Below, one piece after another: positions 1 to 8,243 of a DNA stretch of 64,000 bases. The stretch is from Nevskia sp964451925. GTDB lineage: Bacteria > Pseudomonadota > Gammaproteobacteria > Nevskiales > Nevskiaceae. The notes beneath the pieces were generated by a model. The model did not search any database. It was given only the letters and a program-made list of their open reading frames with translations, and had not been told where the DNA came from. Where the stretch lies: contig CAYVKA010000007.1 in assembly GCA_964451925.1 (NCBI GenBank), forward strand, positions 42,771-106,770, read 5' to 3'. Numbering within the stretch: position 1 is the first letter of the stretch; every line of letters starts with the position of its first letter. The position numbers and the translations under genes are program-made.

Positions 1-607
1 GCAGATTCTTGCGGTACCAGGCGGCCCAGTTGACGAAGAACAGGATGTGGCGGCCTTCCTCCTGCATCACCGGCTCGAAGGTCTCCACCAGTTCCGGCGG
101 GAAGTAGCCGGAGCGCTTGGCCACCTCGAACAGACCGAAGGCGAAGAAGCTGTCGATGCACTCGCTGTAGCCGGTGACCATCCAGGCCCATTCGGCGTTT
201 TTCGGCGCCGGATACTCGGGCTCAGGGGCCAGGCGGATATCGTAGGCCTCGACCAGCTTGCTCAGCACCACCTTGTGGCGCGCTTCTTCGCCGCCGTCCA
301 TGTCCAGCGCCTCGCGCAGCAGCGGATCACGCACCGTTTCGGCGAAACTCCTGACGCGGACCGACGCGCGGCCCTCGGTCTGCACGGCGATGTCCCAGAT
401 CGGCAGCGAGGTGACGCGCCGCAGCGCCTCGGGCGAGAGCCTGGGCCAGTCGATCACCGCCGGCTTGTAGGGATTGTGAGTCTCCAGCAGCATGCGGCAG
501 AACAGGCGCTTGTGCGCCTCGGAGCCGATCTTGATGCGGCCCGGATCAGGACCGGACCAGTTGCGCATGGCGTAGTCGGCATCGGCGACGGTGAAGGCAT
601 CGGACAT
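1..607 (-). CDS. Ferritin-like diiron protein, 3' end cut by window edge
   Basis: An open frame of 202 codons starts at ATG 605-607 and runs off the left edge without a stop. Residues are spaced as in a four-helix diiron ferritin-like fold: Glu78, then Glu108-x-x-His111 thirty residues on, then Glu149 and Glu184-x-x-His187. This E/ExxH/E/ExxH pattern is the classic carboxylate-bridged diiron ligand set of oxidases, hydroxylases and rubrerythrin-like proteins. It lies 56 bases downstream of hpnL in the same direction and is probably the last visible gene of the hopanoid operon. An oxidative or oxygen-dependent step on a hopanoid or other lipid is possible but is only inferred from position. 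There is no signal peptide, so it is probably cytoplasmic. Confidence 0.75.
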   Translation of the reverse strand, partial: MSDAFTVADADYAMRNWSGPDPGRIKIGSEAHKRLFCRMLLETHNPYKPAVIDWPRLSPEALRRVTSLPIWDIAVQTEGRASVRVRSFAETVRDPLLREALDMDGGEEARHKVVLSKLVEAYDIRLAPEPEYPAPKNAEWAWMVTGYSECIDSFFAFGLFEVAKRSGYFPPELVETFEPVMQEEGRHILFFVNWAAWYRKNL

Positions 608-663
608 GAGCGGCTCCAGTAGAGGGGTGGGACCGGGCAATCGGAAATCTGCTTCCCCGCGGC

Positions 664-1662
664 TCAGGCGTCGGGGCTGCTCGCGGCCAGCGACTGGCGC
701 AGGCGGCGCGCCTCCAGCCATTGCCAGCTGAGCAGGGCGGGGATGCCGAACAGCACTTCGCGCATGCGCTTGGCCAGCGACAGCGATAGTGCCACGTTGC
801 TGTCGATGCCCACGATCTGGCCGAACAGCACCAGTCCGGCTTCCTGCACGCCGAGTCCCGCCGGCACGATGAAGATGATATGGCGCACGGCCTGGGTGCT
901 GGCCTCCACCGCCAGCGCCGCCCACACGCTCACCGGGTGGCCCAGCAGATACAGGGCCAGCCAGGTCTCGAACGCGCCGAGCATGTAGCCGGACAGCTGC
1001 CACAGCATCGCCACCAGCAGGCGGCCGTGGCGCGCATACAGCGCGCGGATCTCGGCGTCGAGGCTGGCGCCGTCGAGCAGCGCCGCCAGGCCGCCGCCGA
1101 GCATGCTTTCGACGAACTTCTCCATGCGCTCGAACACCTTGCCGTAACGCAGCAGCGCGCCGAGCAGGATCGGCAGCGGCAGGCTCAGCGCCAGGCCGGC
1201 GAGCACGGTCCAGGTCTGCTCGGTGGCCTGCGTCGCCGCCACCAGCAGCACCACGCCCAGCGCGGTGAACACGTACTGGTTGACCAGGGTCAGCAGCACT
1301 TCGATGATGATGCTGGCGGTCACCGCGGCGCCGTCGGCCAGGCGCCACTTGGTCAGGCGGATGCCCACCAGTTCGCCGCCGACATTGGCGGTGGGCAGCA
1401 GGCGGTTGACGGCTTCGCGCACCGTCGCCACCCAGAACAGAAACGGCAGCGGCGCATGATGGTGCGGATCGCGCGGCGCCAGCAGCACGCGCCAGCCCTG
1501 CGCGTCGAGCAGCAGCGGCAGTGCGTGGAACGGCACCAGCCACAGCAGCGCCCAGCCCGCCTGCGACAGCAGATGGGTGATGTCGCCCAGGCCCTGGTGC
1601 AATATCAGGGCGGTGAGGATCAGCAGGCCGATCAGGCCGGCGATGGCGCTGGCGAATTTCAT
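664..1662 (-). CDS. hpnL: HpnL-like hopanoid-associated membrane protein
   Basis: The product is a 332-residue polytopic membrane protein of the lysylphosphatidylglycerol synthase transmembrane family, to which HpnL belongs. It starts with a hydrophobic helix (about residues 5-22). Several further hydrophobic segments follow, with the conserved-looking stretch around residues 80-105 (REAVNRLLPTANVGGE), typical of this family. The start ATG overlaps the hpnK stop by four bases (ATGA at 1659-1662), so translation is coupled. Position after hpnI-hpnJ-hpnK supports the name. A role in hopanoid transport or placement has been suggested for the family, but no enzymatic activity can be read from the sequence. 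Confidence 0.8.
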   Translation of the reverse strand: MKFASAIAGLIGLLILTALILHQGLGDITHLLSQAGWALLWLVPFHALPLLLDAQGWRVLLAPRDPHHHAPLPFLFWVATVREAVNRLLPTANVGGELVGIRLTKWRLADGAAVTASIIIEVLLTLVNQYVFTALGVVLLVAATQATEQTWTVLAGLALSLPLPILLGALLRYGKVFERMEKFVESMLGGGLAALLDGASLDAEIRALYARHGRLLVAMLWQLSGYMLGAFETWLALYLLGHPVSVWAALAVEASTQAVRHIIFIVPAGLGVQEAGLVLFGQIVGIDSNVALSLSLAKRMREVLFGIPALLSWQWLEARRLRQSLAASSPDA

Positions 1663-2513
1663 GCGGCGCCGCCGAACAGGTCGCTGAAACCGCCGCTCGG
1701 CAGGCCCAGCGCAGCCACTGCGGCCCGCACCCGCGGCGACAGCAGCGCGGCCAGTTCGTCGCTGTGGCGGTAGTCCGGCATCGACGCGGCGATGGCGCCG
1801 CCGGAGACCGTGGCCGGATGCAGGTAGATTTCGGTGACGCCCGCAGGCAGCGTGCGCAGCGCCTGCAGCATCGCCGCCTCGTCCATGCCGCCGCTGTGCT
1901 CGATGCCGACCACCGTGTCGTTATGGGCAATGCCGGCGCGGTCCAGCCGCTGCGCCAGCAGTCGCAGCCAGGGGCGCAGCGGCGCCGGCGCCCCGGCCTC
2001 GGCCGGCAGGCGCACGGCGCGCAGGCCGTAATCGCGGCCGATGCGCAGGATCAGGGACAGCACCGTCGGGTGCAGATGGAAATGCTTGTGCGCGTTGACA
2101 TGGTCCAGCGCCAGCCCGGTGGCGGCGAAGGCCGCGAACTGGGCGCGGATCTCCGCTTCGAGCTGGCGCCGCACCCACGGCAGGAAAAAGAAGCGCACGC
2201 CGTCCAGCGCCATGCGGTCGCCGAAGCGGCCCTGCGCGTCGACCAGGGCGGCGATGCGCTCGCGCGGCAGCACCGCCGCGCCATCGGCCAGCACCAGATG
2301 CAGGCCGACGCGCAGCCGTGGCAGGCGGCGTGCCCGCTGTACGGCGTCGGCGGCGGCGGGCGCACCCACCATCAGGCTGGCGGCCGTGAGCACGCCGTCG
2401 CGGTGGGCCAGTTCCACCGCCTCGTTGACGGCGGCATGCAGCCCGAAGTCGTCGGCCGTGACGATCAGGCCGCTCGGACGGGAATCGGCAATCGGCAATC
2501 GGGAATCGGACAT
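1659..2513 (-). CDS. hpnK: HpnK, hopanoid N-acetylglucosamine deacetylase (ChbG/YdjC family)
   Basis: This is a 284-residue ChbG/HpnK-family carbohydrate deacetylase. The metal-binding motif TADDFG lies near the N-terminus. Further motifs are the His of GLHLVL, the histidine-rich DHVNAHKHFHLHP segment at about residues 135-147, and EIYLHPA near residue 230. In the known pathway HpnK removes the acetyl group from N-acetylglucosaminyl-bacteriohopanetetrol made by HpnI. ATG 2511-2513 is chosen; a TTG one codon upstream is also open. The first dozen codons lie inside a dispersed hairpin repeat, so the N-terminal extension before SGLIVTADDFG appears to come from the repeat. The 3' end overlaps the hpnL start. 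Confidence 0.88.
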   Translation of the reverse strand: MSDSRLPIADSRPSGLIVTADDFGLHAAVNEAVELAHRDGVLTAASLMVGAPAAADAVQRARRLPRLRVGLHLVLADGAAVLPRERIAALVDAQGRFGDRMALDGVRFFFLPWVRRQLEAEIRAQFAAFAATGLALDHVNAHKHFHLHPTVLSLILRIGRDYGLRAVRLPAEAGAPAPLRPWLRLLAQRLDRAGIAHNDTVVGIEHSGGMDEAAMLQALRTLPAGVTEIYLHPATVSGGAIAASMPDYRHSDELAALLSPRVRAAVAALGLPSGGFSDLFGGAA

Positions 2514-2580
2514 CAAAAAACGTCAGGGCTGTGCCGCGGCGATGTGGTTTCTACGATTCCCGACTCTCAATTCCCGATTC
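2478..2580. repeat. Dispersed hairpin repeat (GGGAATCGG type), copy 1
   Basis: The left side carries reiterated CGGGAATCGG/CAATCGG units (about 2480-2510). The right side carries the complementary CGATTCCCGACTC/TTCCCGATTC units (2554-2580), so the element can fold on itself. Its centre contains CGTCAGGGC (2521-2529), the same nine bases found in the centre of the second copy near 20607. The element abuts the N-run and overlaps the 5' end of hpnK. Confidence 0.7.
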
Positions 2581-2590
2581 NNNNNNNNNN
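2581..2590. other. Assembly gap (10 N)
   Basis: Ten consecutive N mark a scaffold gap directly at the edge of the hairpin repeat, so true spacing between hpnJ and hpnK is unknown. The neighbouring reading frames are intact, so the gap lies in intergenic or repeat DNA. Confidence 0.95.
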
Positions 2591-2598
2591 CCGGCCTC

Positions 2599-4050
2599 TC
2601 ACGCCTCGTGGGCGCGCAGGAAGCGGAAGAATTCCACGCCCTCGCGCAGGCGGCGCTTCATCATCTCCCAGCTGGCCAGCATTTCCTTGACGATTTCCCA
2701 GATCTTGCTGGGACGGAAGTAGAAGCGCTTGTAGAACACTTCCATGCTGTGGAAGATTTCTTCCTTGGACAGGTGCGGATAGCTGATTGCGGCAAGCTGC
2801 ACGCCCTTGTCGTTGACCAGGTTGACCGCGTCATTCTCCTTCAGCCAGCCGTTGTCCACCGCCTGCTTGTACAGCGTGGTGCCGGGGTAGGGCGCGGCCA
2901 GCGACACCTGGATGGTGTGCGGGTTGATCGACTTGGCGAAGTCGATGGTCTTCTGGATCGTTTCCTTGGTCTCGCCGGGCAGGCCGAGGATGAAGGTGCC
3001 GTGGATCAGGATGCCGAGCTTGCGGCAGTCCTCGGTGAAGCGCCGCGCGATATCGGTGCGCAGGCCCTTCTTGATGTTGAGCAGGATCTGGTCGTCGCCG
3101 GACTCGTAGCCCACCAGCAGCAGGCGCAGGCCGTTGTCCTTCATGATCTTCAGCGACTCGTACGGCACGTTGGCCTTGGCGTTGCAGGACCAGGTCATGC
3201 CCAGCTTGCCCAGGCCGCGCGCGATCTCGTGTACGCGCTCCATGTTGGAGCTGTCGGTGAAGGTGTCGTCGTCGAACATGATCTCCCGCACTTCGGGCAT
3301 GTTCTCCTTGATCCACTTCACTTCGGCGATGACGCTCTCGGCCGAGCGCACGCGGTAGCGATGGCCGCCCACGGTCTGCGGCCACAGGCAGAAGGTGCAC
3401 TTGGAACGGCAGCCGCGGCCGGTGTAGAAGCTCACGTACGGGTGCTTCAGGTAGCCGATGAAGTAGTTCTCGATCTTCAGGTCGCGCTTGTAGACCGGGG
3501 CGACGAACGGCAGTTCGTCCATGTTCTCGATCATCGCGCGCGGCGTGTTGTGCTTCACCGTGCCGTCGTCGAGCTTGTAGCTCAGGCCGGTGATCTCGCT
3601 GAAGGGACGGCCTTCGGCCACTTCCTTGCAGGTGTAGTCGAATTCCTCGCGCGCCACGAAGTCGATGGCGTTGCTGGCCTTGAGCGAGCCGGTCGGGTCG
3701 ACCGCCACCTTGGCGCCGACCAGGCCGATCTTGATGCCCGGCTTGCGCTGCTTGAGCAGTTCGCCGAACTTGGCGTCGGTGGGGAAGGAAGGGGTGCTGG
3801 TGTGCATGATCACCAGGTCGTAGTCCTGCGCGATCTTCAGCGTCTCTTCCACGCCGATCTCATCGGCCGGCGCGTCGAGCACGCGGCTGCCGGGCACCAG
3901 CGCGGCCGGCTGCGCCAGCCAGGTGGGGAACCAGAACGACTTGATCTCGCGCTTGGCCTGGTAACGGCTGCCGGCGCCGCCGTCGAATCCATCAAACGAC
4001 GGGGCCTGCAGGAACAGCGTCTTCAGGTACGAGGTGTTTGCGACAGTCAT
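2599..4050 (-). CDS. hpnJ: HpnJ, B12-type radical SAM hopanoid enzyme
   Basis: The product has 483 residues: a cobalamin-binding-like N-terminal region (about 10-150), then a radical SAM domain. The cluster motif GRGCRSKCTFC has Cys214, Cys218 and Cys221 spaced as CxxxCxxC. HpnJ is known to convert glucosaminyl-bacteriohopanetetrol to the cyclitol ether. ATG 4048-4050 is chosen because it overlaps the hpnI stop in an ATGA arrangement, and the sequence begins like the family (MTVANTSYLKTLFLQAP). The frame stays open further upstream, but that part is the shadow of hpnI. The 3' end lies 8 bases from the N gap and has a normal stop. Confidence 0.9.
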   Translation of the reverse strand: MTVANTSYLKTLFLQAPSFDGFDGGAGSRYQAKREIKSFWFPTWLAQPAALVPGSRVLDAPADEIGVEETLKIAQDYDLVIMHTSTPSFPTDAKFGELLKQRKPGIKIGLVGAKVAVDPTGSLKASNAIDFVAREEFDYTCKEVAEGRPFSEITGLSYKLDDGTVKHNTPRAMIENMDELPFVAPVYKRDLKIENYFIGYLKHPYVSFYTGRGCRSKCTFCLWPQTVGGHRYRVRSAESVIAEVKWIKENMPEVREIMFDDDTFTDSSNMERVHEIARGLGKLGMTWSCNAKANVPYESLKIMKDNGLRLLLVGYESGDDQILLNIKKGLRTDIARRFTEDCRKLGILIHGTFILGLPGETKETIQKTIDFAKSINPHTIQVSLAAPYPGTTLYKQAVDNGWLKENDAVNLVNDKGVQLAAISYPHLSKEEIFHSMEVFYKRFYFRPSKIWEIVKEMLASWEMMKRRLREGVEFFRFLRAHEA

Positions 4051-5273
4051 TGCACGGAGTCCGGATTGGGTAACGAAGTCGGGGGAGAAGTGGTGGACGG
4101 ATGGCGCAGCGCGGGCGCGGTGCGCTCGGCGGCGGAATCCAGGATCTGGTTGCGCCAGCGCACCCGCGAACCGGTCAGGGCCACGGCCCACTCCGCCAGC
4201 AGCAGGGTGTCGCGCCAGGGCACCAGCATCGCTTCAAGAGCGGGAGTAGGCTCAAGCCTCCACTGGCGTTGCAGGTAATGTAACACAACGCGGGCAGTCG
4301 CCCCGATGGCGGCGATGGCCAGGCACAGGCCGGTCTGCGCCAGCGCCAGGCCGGCGGCGAGCACCGGGAAGGTGAAGGTGACGAAGGTGAAGGCGAAGCC
4401 GGCCGGCTCGGCGGCGCGGATGGTGCGCAGCCAGCGCAGCTCGTGATCCCACAGGCCCGCCAGCGTGCTGTCGGTGACGTCGGTGGTGACCACCACATCG
4501 GACAGCACCGTGCGCAGGCCCTGCAGGCGCGTGAACTCGCCCAGCCAGAAGTCGTCCGCCAGCAGGTCGTTCAATGCTTCGAAACCGCCTGCGGCCTGCA
4601 GTGAATCGCGGCGCAGCGCGATGGTCGAGCCGAACGAGAAGCGGGTCGAGCCCAAGGCATGCGACACCTGCACCGATGGCGCGAACCAGTCATCGATGAA
4701 CAGCGCGCCGAAGCGCGACCACAGGCCCTTGCGCGGTACTCCACGATACAGGCAGGTGACCACGCCGACGCCGGGATCGGCCAGCGGTGCGGTGACGCGG
4801 CGCAGGTAGTCGCTGCTGACGCCGATGTCGCTGTCGGCCAGCACCAGCCAGTCGTGGCGCGCGTACGGCAGCATGTTGCGCAGGTTGCTGACCTTGAGAT
4901 TGGCGCCGTGCACCTGCGGCTCGACCACCAGTTGCAGGTCCAGCGCCGGGAACTCGGCCTGCAGCCGCTGCACCACGGCGATGGCGGGGTCCTGAGGGTC
5001 GCGCACGCCGAACAGCAGCTGGTAGCAGGGATGGGACTGCAGGCAGAAGCTGCGTAGGTTGTCGTACAGCGCCGGCTCGTCGCCGCACAAGGGCTTGAGC
5101 ACGCTGACCGGGCGCGGGCTGCCGCTGCGGAGGGCGGCATGGCGCAGACCCATCAGGGCCGCATCGCTGGCTCTGCGCACACCGTTCAGTACGGCATAGA
5201 TCGCAAAGCAGGCATAGCCTGCTGCCGCTGCGGCCAAACCGGTCCCGATCAGGATGGAAAGGTGCTGGATCAT
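4047..5273 (-). CDS. hpnI: HpnI, hopanoid glycosyltransferase (GT2, ceramide glucosyltransferase-like)
   Basis: The product has 408 residues: an N-terminal membrane anchor (about 5-30), a GT-A domain with VSVLKPLCGDEP and a DSD metal motif (near 148-150), a downstream DDFWLGE acidic motif, an RW-containing ELRWLRT motif equivalent to QxxRW, and C-terminal hydrophobic helices. This is the architecture of ceramide-glucosyltransferase-like GT21/GT2 enzymes and of HpnI, which adds N-acetylglucosamine to bacteriohopanetetrol. It is first in the minus-strand operon, and its stop overlaps the hpnJ start. It probably acts at the cytoplasmic face of the inner membrane. Confidence 0.88.
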   Translation of the reverse strand: MIQHLSILIGTGLAAAAAGYACFAIYAVLNGVRRASDAALMGLRHAALRSGSPRPVSVLKPLCGDEPALYDNLRSFCLQSHPCYQLLFGVRDPQDPAIAVVQRLQAEFPALDLQLVVEPQVHGANLKVSNLRNMLPYARHDWLVLADSDIGVSSDYLRRVTAPLADPGVGVVTCLYRGVPRKGLWSRFGALFIDDWFAPSVQVSHALGSTRFSFGSTIALRRDSLQAAGGFEALNDLLADDFWLGEFTRLQGLRTVLSDVVVTTDVTDSTLAGLWDHELRWLRTIRAAEPAGFAFTFVTFTFPVLAAGLALAQTGLCLAIAAIGATARVVLHYLQRQWRLEPTPALEAMLVPWRDTLLLAEWAVALTGSRVRWRNQILDSAAERTAPALRHPSTTSPPTSLPNPDSVQ

Positions 5274-5299
5274 GGGGGCGGACTTGGTGTCCAGTGTGA

Positions 5300-5328
5300 A
5301 TTTTACAATACCCGAGACTACAATTGCA
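5300..5328 (-). promoter_or_regulatory. Candidate promoter of the hpnIJKL operon
   Basis: Read on the minus strand, TGCAAT (5328-5323) and TAAAAT (5305-5300) are separated by 17 bases. This stretch is clearly AT-richer than its surroundings and lies 27 bases upstream of hpnI. The -10 matches well and the -35 poorly, so it is a candidate only. Confidence 0.4.
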
Positions 5329-5409
5329 TGATTTTATGATGAGTTCTGTGCTTTGTGCCCCATTGTAAGGCACAGCGTAAGCTTTTGATTGCCAACGGCG
5401 GGTCCCCTG

Positions 5410-5898
5410 ATGAAATTGCCGCTCGTACCGAGATGGTGCGTCTGTTGCCTGTTGTTTCTGGTGCCCATGCTGGCGCGCGCCGAGCCGGCCGACGGCATCG
5501 TCGGCAACTGGCTGGTGCAGAGCGCCGACGCGGTGATCCGCATCGAACGGCACGGCGACAGCTACGACGGCACCATCGCCTGGCAGTTGCGCAACACCTA
5601 CGGCCCGGAGGACGGCCCGGAGCTGGACGGCAAGACGGTCACCGACCGCAACAATCCCGATCCGGCGCTACGCTCACGGCCGCTGGACGGGCTGCGCCTG
5701 ATGTGGGGCCTGCGCTACGACGCCGATGCACAGCAATGGACCGATGGCCATGTCTACGATTCCGACAACGGCCATGTGTTCCGCTGCCAGATGCGCCTGC
5801 TTGACCCCAATCATCTGCGTCTGCGCGGTTATCTCGGCATCACCCTGTTCGGCGGCAGCAGCACCTGGACCCGGGTCGACAAGGTTCCGCCGTCATGA
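5410..5898 (+). CDS. DUF2147 secreted protein
   Basis: The product has 162 residues. A signal peptide ends near the ARAEP cleavage region at about residue 24, followed by a compact domain starting DGIVGNWLVQSADAVIRI, which resembles DUF2147. DUF2147 proteins are small periplasmic beta-rich proteins, often found near lipid or fatty-acid genes, with no settled function. ATG 5410 is preferred to the TTG 5389 because it gives a proper signal peptide. It is transcribed divergently from hpnI and sits between the hopanoid and mevalonate operons. Confidence 0.75.
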   Translation: MKLPLVPRWCVCCLLFLVPMLARAEPADGIVGNWLVQSADAVIRIERHGDSYDGTIAWQLRNTYGPEDGPELDGKTVTDRNNPDPALRSRPLDGLRLMWGLRYDADAQQWTDGHVYDSDNGHVFRCQMRLLDPNHLRLRGYLGITLFGGSSTWTRVDKVPPS

Positions 5899-6073
5899 CA
5901 GGGCTGCGATCGCGGCGACGCACCGGCACCGTGCACGGCAGCGGCCGGCTTTGCTAAAATGCGACCATCATGATTGCCCCAAGCAATGCGGCGCCGGGTG
6001 GCGCGCAAGCTCTGTAAGTGCTTGATCTGCTGCCCTTATCCTCCCCGGAAACCGCCTTTATCCCGATCTTCCC

Positions 6074-7105
6074 ATGAATTCCGAGCCCCGCGCCGTGGTC
6101 CTCGGCGAGCACTGCGCTTTGGCGCAAGCCCAGCCCAACATCGCCCTGGTCAAATACTGGGGCAAGCGTGACGCCGCGCTCAACCTGCCGGTGGTCGGCT
6201 CCATCTCGATCACGCTGGACGCGCTGTGGACGCGCACCCGAGTCAGTTTCGAGCCGGGGCTGGAACAGGACCAGGTCAGCCTCAACGGCCGCGTCGACGC
6301 CGCCGAGGCGCGGCGCGTCAGCGCCGGCCTGGATCTGCTGCGCCAGCGCGCCGGCGTGAATTGGCGAGCGCGTGTCGACAGCCGCAACAACTTCCCCACC
6401 GCCGCCGGCCTGGCTTCGTCGGCCTCCGGTTTCGCCGCGCTGATCCATGCCGGCGCGCAGGCCCTGCGCCTGGATCTGGGCGATGCCGAAAAGTCCGTGC
6501 TGGCGCGGCGCTGCTCCGGCTCGGCCGCGCGCTCGATCTTCGGCGGCTACGTCGAGTGGGCCCACGGCCGGCTGGCCGATGGCAGCGACTCGGTGGCCAG
6601 CCCGCTGCTCGATGCCGCGGCCTGGCCATTGCGCGTGGCAGTGGCCATCACTTCGACTGCGGCCAAGGAGATCGGCTCCAGCGAAGGCATGCGCCGCACC
6701 GCGCAGACCTCGCCCTACCAGTCGGCCTGGATCGACACCCAGGAGGCCGACCTGGCGGCGGCGCGCAGTGCCATCCTGGCGCGCGACTTCACGGCGCTGG
6801 CCGCGGTATCCGAACACAGCTGCCTGAAGATGCATGCGCTGGCGCTGGCGGCGCAGCCCGGCCTGCTGTACTGGAATGGCGCTTCGGTGGAGTGCATGCG
6901 GCGCGTGCGCGCGCTGCGCGGGCAGGGCGTGCCGGTGTTCTTCACCGTCGACGCCGGGCCGCAGGTCAAGGCGGTGTGCGAGCCTGCCGCCGTCGAGCAG
7001 GTCAAGGCGGCGCTGCGCGAGGTCCCGGGCGTGCTCGACGTGGTCGAGACCGGCCTCGGCGGCGGCGCGCGCGATCTCGCTGAAGCGGAGTTCGCCGCCG
7101 CATGA
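6074..7105 (+). CDS. mvaD: Diphosphomevalonate decarboxylase
   Basis: The product is a 343-residue GHMP-superfamily enzyme. The hallmark N-terminal motif NIALVKYWGKRD is at residues 22-33. The phosphate-binding stretch FPTAAGLASSASGFAAL follows, then CSGSAARSIFGGYVEW and FFTVDAGPQVK. It would decarboxylate mevalonate diphosphate to isopentenyl diphosphate with ATP. It is first in the plus-strand mevalonate operon, and its TGA overlaps the ATG of the next gene. A TAAAAT at 5955-5960 is a possible -10 in the 175-base leader, with no clear -35. Length and motifs are normal for the family. Confidence 0.93.
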   Translation: MNSEPRAVVLGEHCALAQAQPNIALVKYWGKRDAALNLPVVGSISITLDALWTRTRVSFEPGLEQDQVSLNGRVDAAEARRVSAGLDLLRQRAGVNWRARVDSRNNFPTAAGLASSASGFAALIHAGAQALRLDLGDAEKSVLARRCSGSAARSIFGGYVEWAHGRLADGSDSVASPLLDAAAWPLRVAVAITSTAAKEIGSSEGMRRTAQTSPYQSAWIDTQEADLAAARSAILARDFTALAAVSEHSCLKMHALALAAQPGLLYWNGASVECMRRVRALRGQGVPVFFTVDAGPQVKAVCEPAAVEQVKAALREVPGVLDVVETGLGGGARDLAEAEFAAA

Positions 7106-8178
7106 TGAACGTAACCGCCAGTACGCCGGGAAAGCTGGTGCTGCTCGGCGACTATGCCGTGCTCGAGGGCGCCCCGGCGCTGGTGATGGCGGTCAACCGC
7201 CACGCCAAGGTGCGGATCTCGGCCCGCGCCGGCGGTATGGCTGAGGTCAGCGCCCCGGAGATGAAGGTGTCGCAGGTGCCGCTGCGCATCGGCGCCGACG
7301 GGGTGCCGGAATGGCTCGGCACCGCGGAGCAGGCGGCGGCGCTGCGGCTGGTGGACCAGACGCTGCGCGGCCTGGCCCACGAGGGCCTGGCGCCGGAGCC
7401 CGGCCGCGGCTTCAGCCTGCACCTGGACACCGCGGAGTTCTTCGACCAGGGCAGCGAGGGCCTGGCCAAGCTGGGCCTGGGCTCCAGCGCCGCCCTCACC
7501 GTGGCCCTGGCCTCGGCCATGGCGGTGTTCGTCGGCCGCGGCGCCGCCACCGCCAACCGCCGCGTCTGGCTGGAGCACCTGCTGCAGCTGCACCGCGGAT
7601 TTCAGGGTGGCCACGGCAGCGGCGTCGACGTCGCCGCCGGCCTCATCGGCGGCGTGATTTCCTATCGCCTGCTGGAAGGCGGCACCCAGCCGCGGTTCGA
7701 GCCGGTGAACTGGCCCAGCGAGGTCCATTCGCTGTTCGTCTGGTCCGGCCGCTCGGCTTCCACCTCGAATTTCCTCGAACGCCTGGCCTTGTGGCGCACC
7801 ACGCATGGCGCGGAGTATGCAAGCCATATGGAGGCCTTGAGCGCGATTGCGCGCCAGGCTTCGGAGGCGGTGATGCACGAACAGGGCAGGGGTTTCGTCG
7901 AGGCGGCGGGTGCCTATGCCGAGGCCCTGCGCGCGTTCGGCGCCGCCTGTGGCCTGGACATCTTTTCGGCCGAGCATGTCCAGCTGGGACAGCTGGCGGC
8001 CCGTGCCGGCGTCCGCTACAAGCCCTGCGGCGCCGGCGGCGGCGATTTCGGCGTGGCGTTCTCGCTGGAGCCGGAACGCTTGGAGCACCTGGCGCGGGAC
8101 GTCACCGCGGCGGGCTTCCGTTGCGTGCCGCTGGCGGTGGACGAGCAGGGTTTGCACCTGGAATACACCGGATACTGA
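7102..8178 (+). CDS. mvaK2: Phosphomevalonate kinase (GHMP kinase)
   Basis: The product is a 358-residue GHMP kinase with STPGKLVLLGDYAVLEG near the N-terminus, the ATP-binding GLGSSAALTVALASA at about residues 130-145, GGHGSGVDVAAGLIGG, and the C-terminal CGAGGGDFGVAF motif. Its place between mvaD and the mevalonate kinase-containing fusion identifies it as phosphomevalonate kinase rather than another GHMP enzyme. It would convert phosphomevalonate to the diphosphate. Two adjacent ATG codons (7102 and 7105) are possible; the first overlaps the mvaD stop as ATGA. Confidence 0.88.
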   Translation: MMNVTASTPGKLVLLGDYAVLEGAPALVMAVNRHAKVRISARAGGMAEVSAPEMKVSQVPLRIGADGVPEWLGTAEQAAALRLVDQTLRGLAHEGLAPEPGRGFSLHLDTAEFFDQGSEGLAKLGLGSSAALTVALASAMAVFVGRGAATANRRVWLEHLLQLHRGFQGGHGSGVDVAAGLIGGVISYRLLEGGTQPRFEPVNWPSEVHSLFVWSGRSASTSNFLERLALWRTTHGAEYASHMEALSAIARQASEAVMHEQGRGFVEAAGAYAEALRAFGAACGLDIFSAEHVQLGQLAARAGVRYKPCGAGGGDFGVAFSLEPERLEHLARDVTAAGFRCVPLAVDEQGLHLEYTGY

Positions 8179-8243
8179 TTTGCTGCATCCAACCAAGGGC
8201 CGGCCTGTCCCCCGTGCCGGTCCCTGAAGGAGCTGAAGAAACA

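Noticed and set aside
2041..4278. 745-codon plus-strand frame spanning the N gap
   Set aside because: It is antisense to hpnJ and hpnK, crosses undefined bases and has no recognisable domain.
7311..8243. Upstream extension of the HMG-CoA reductase fusion frame
   Set aside because: The frame is open but overlaps mvaK2 out of frame, encodes Arg/Ala/Gly-rich sequence and lacks motifs; the ribosome site and family start are at 8244.
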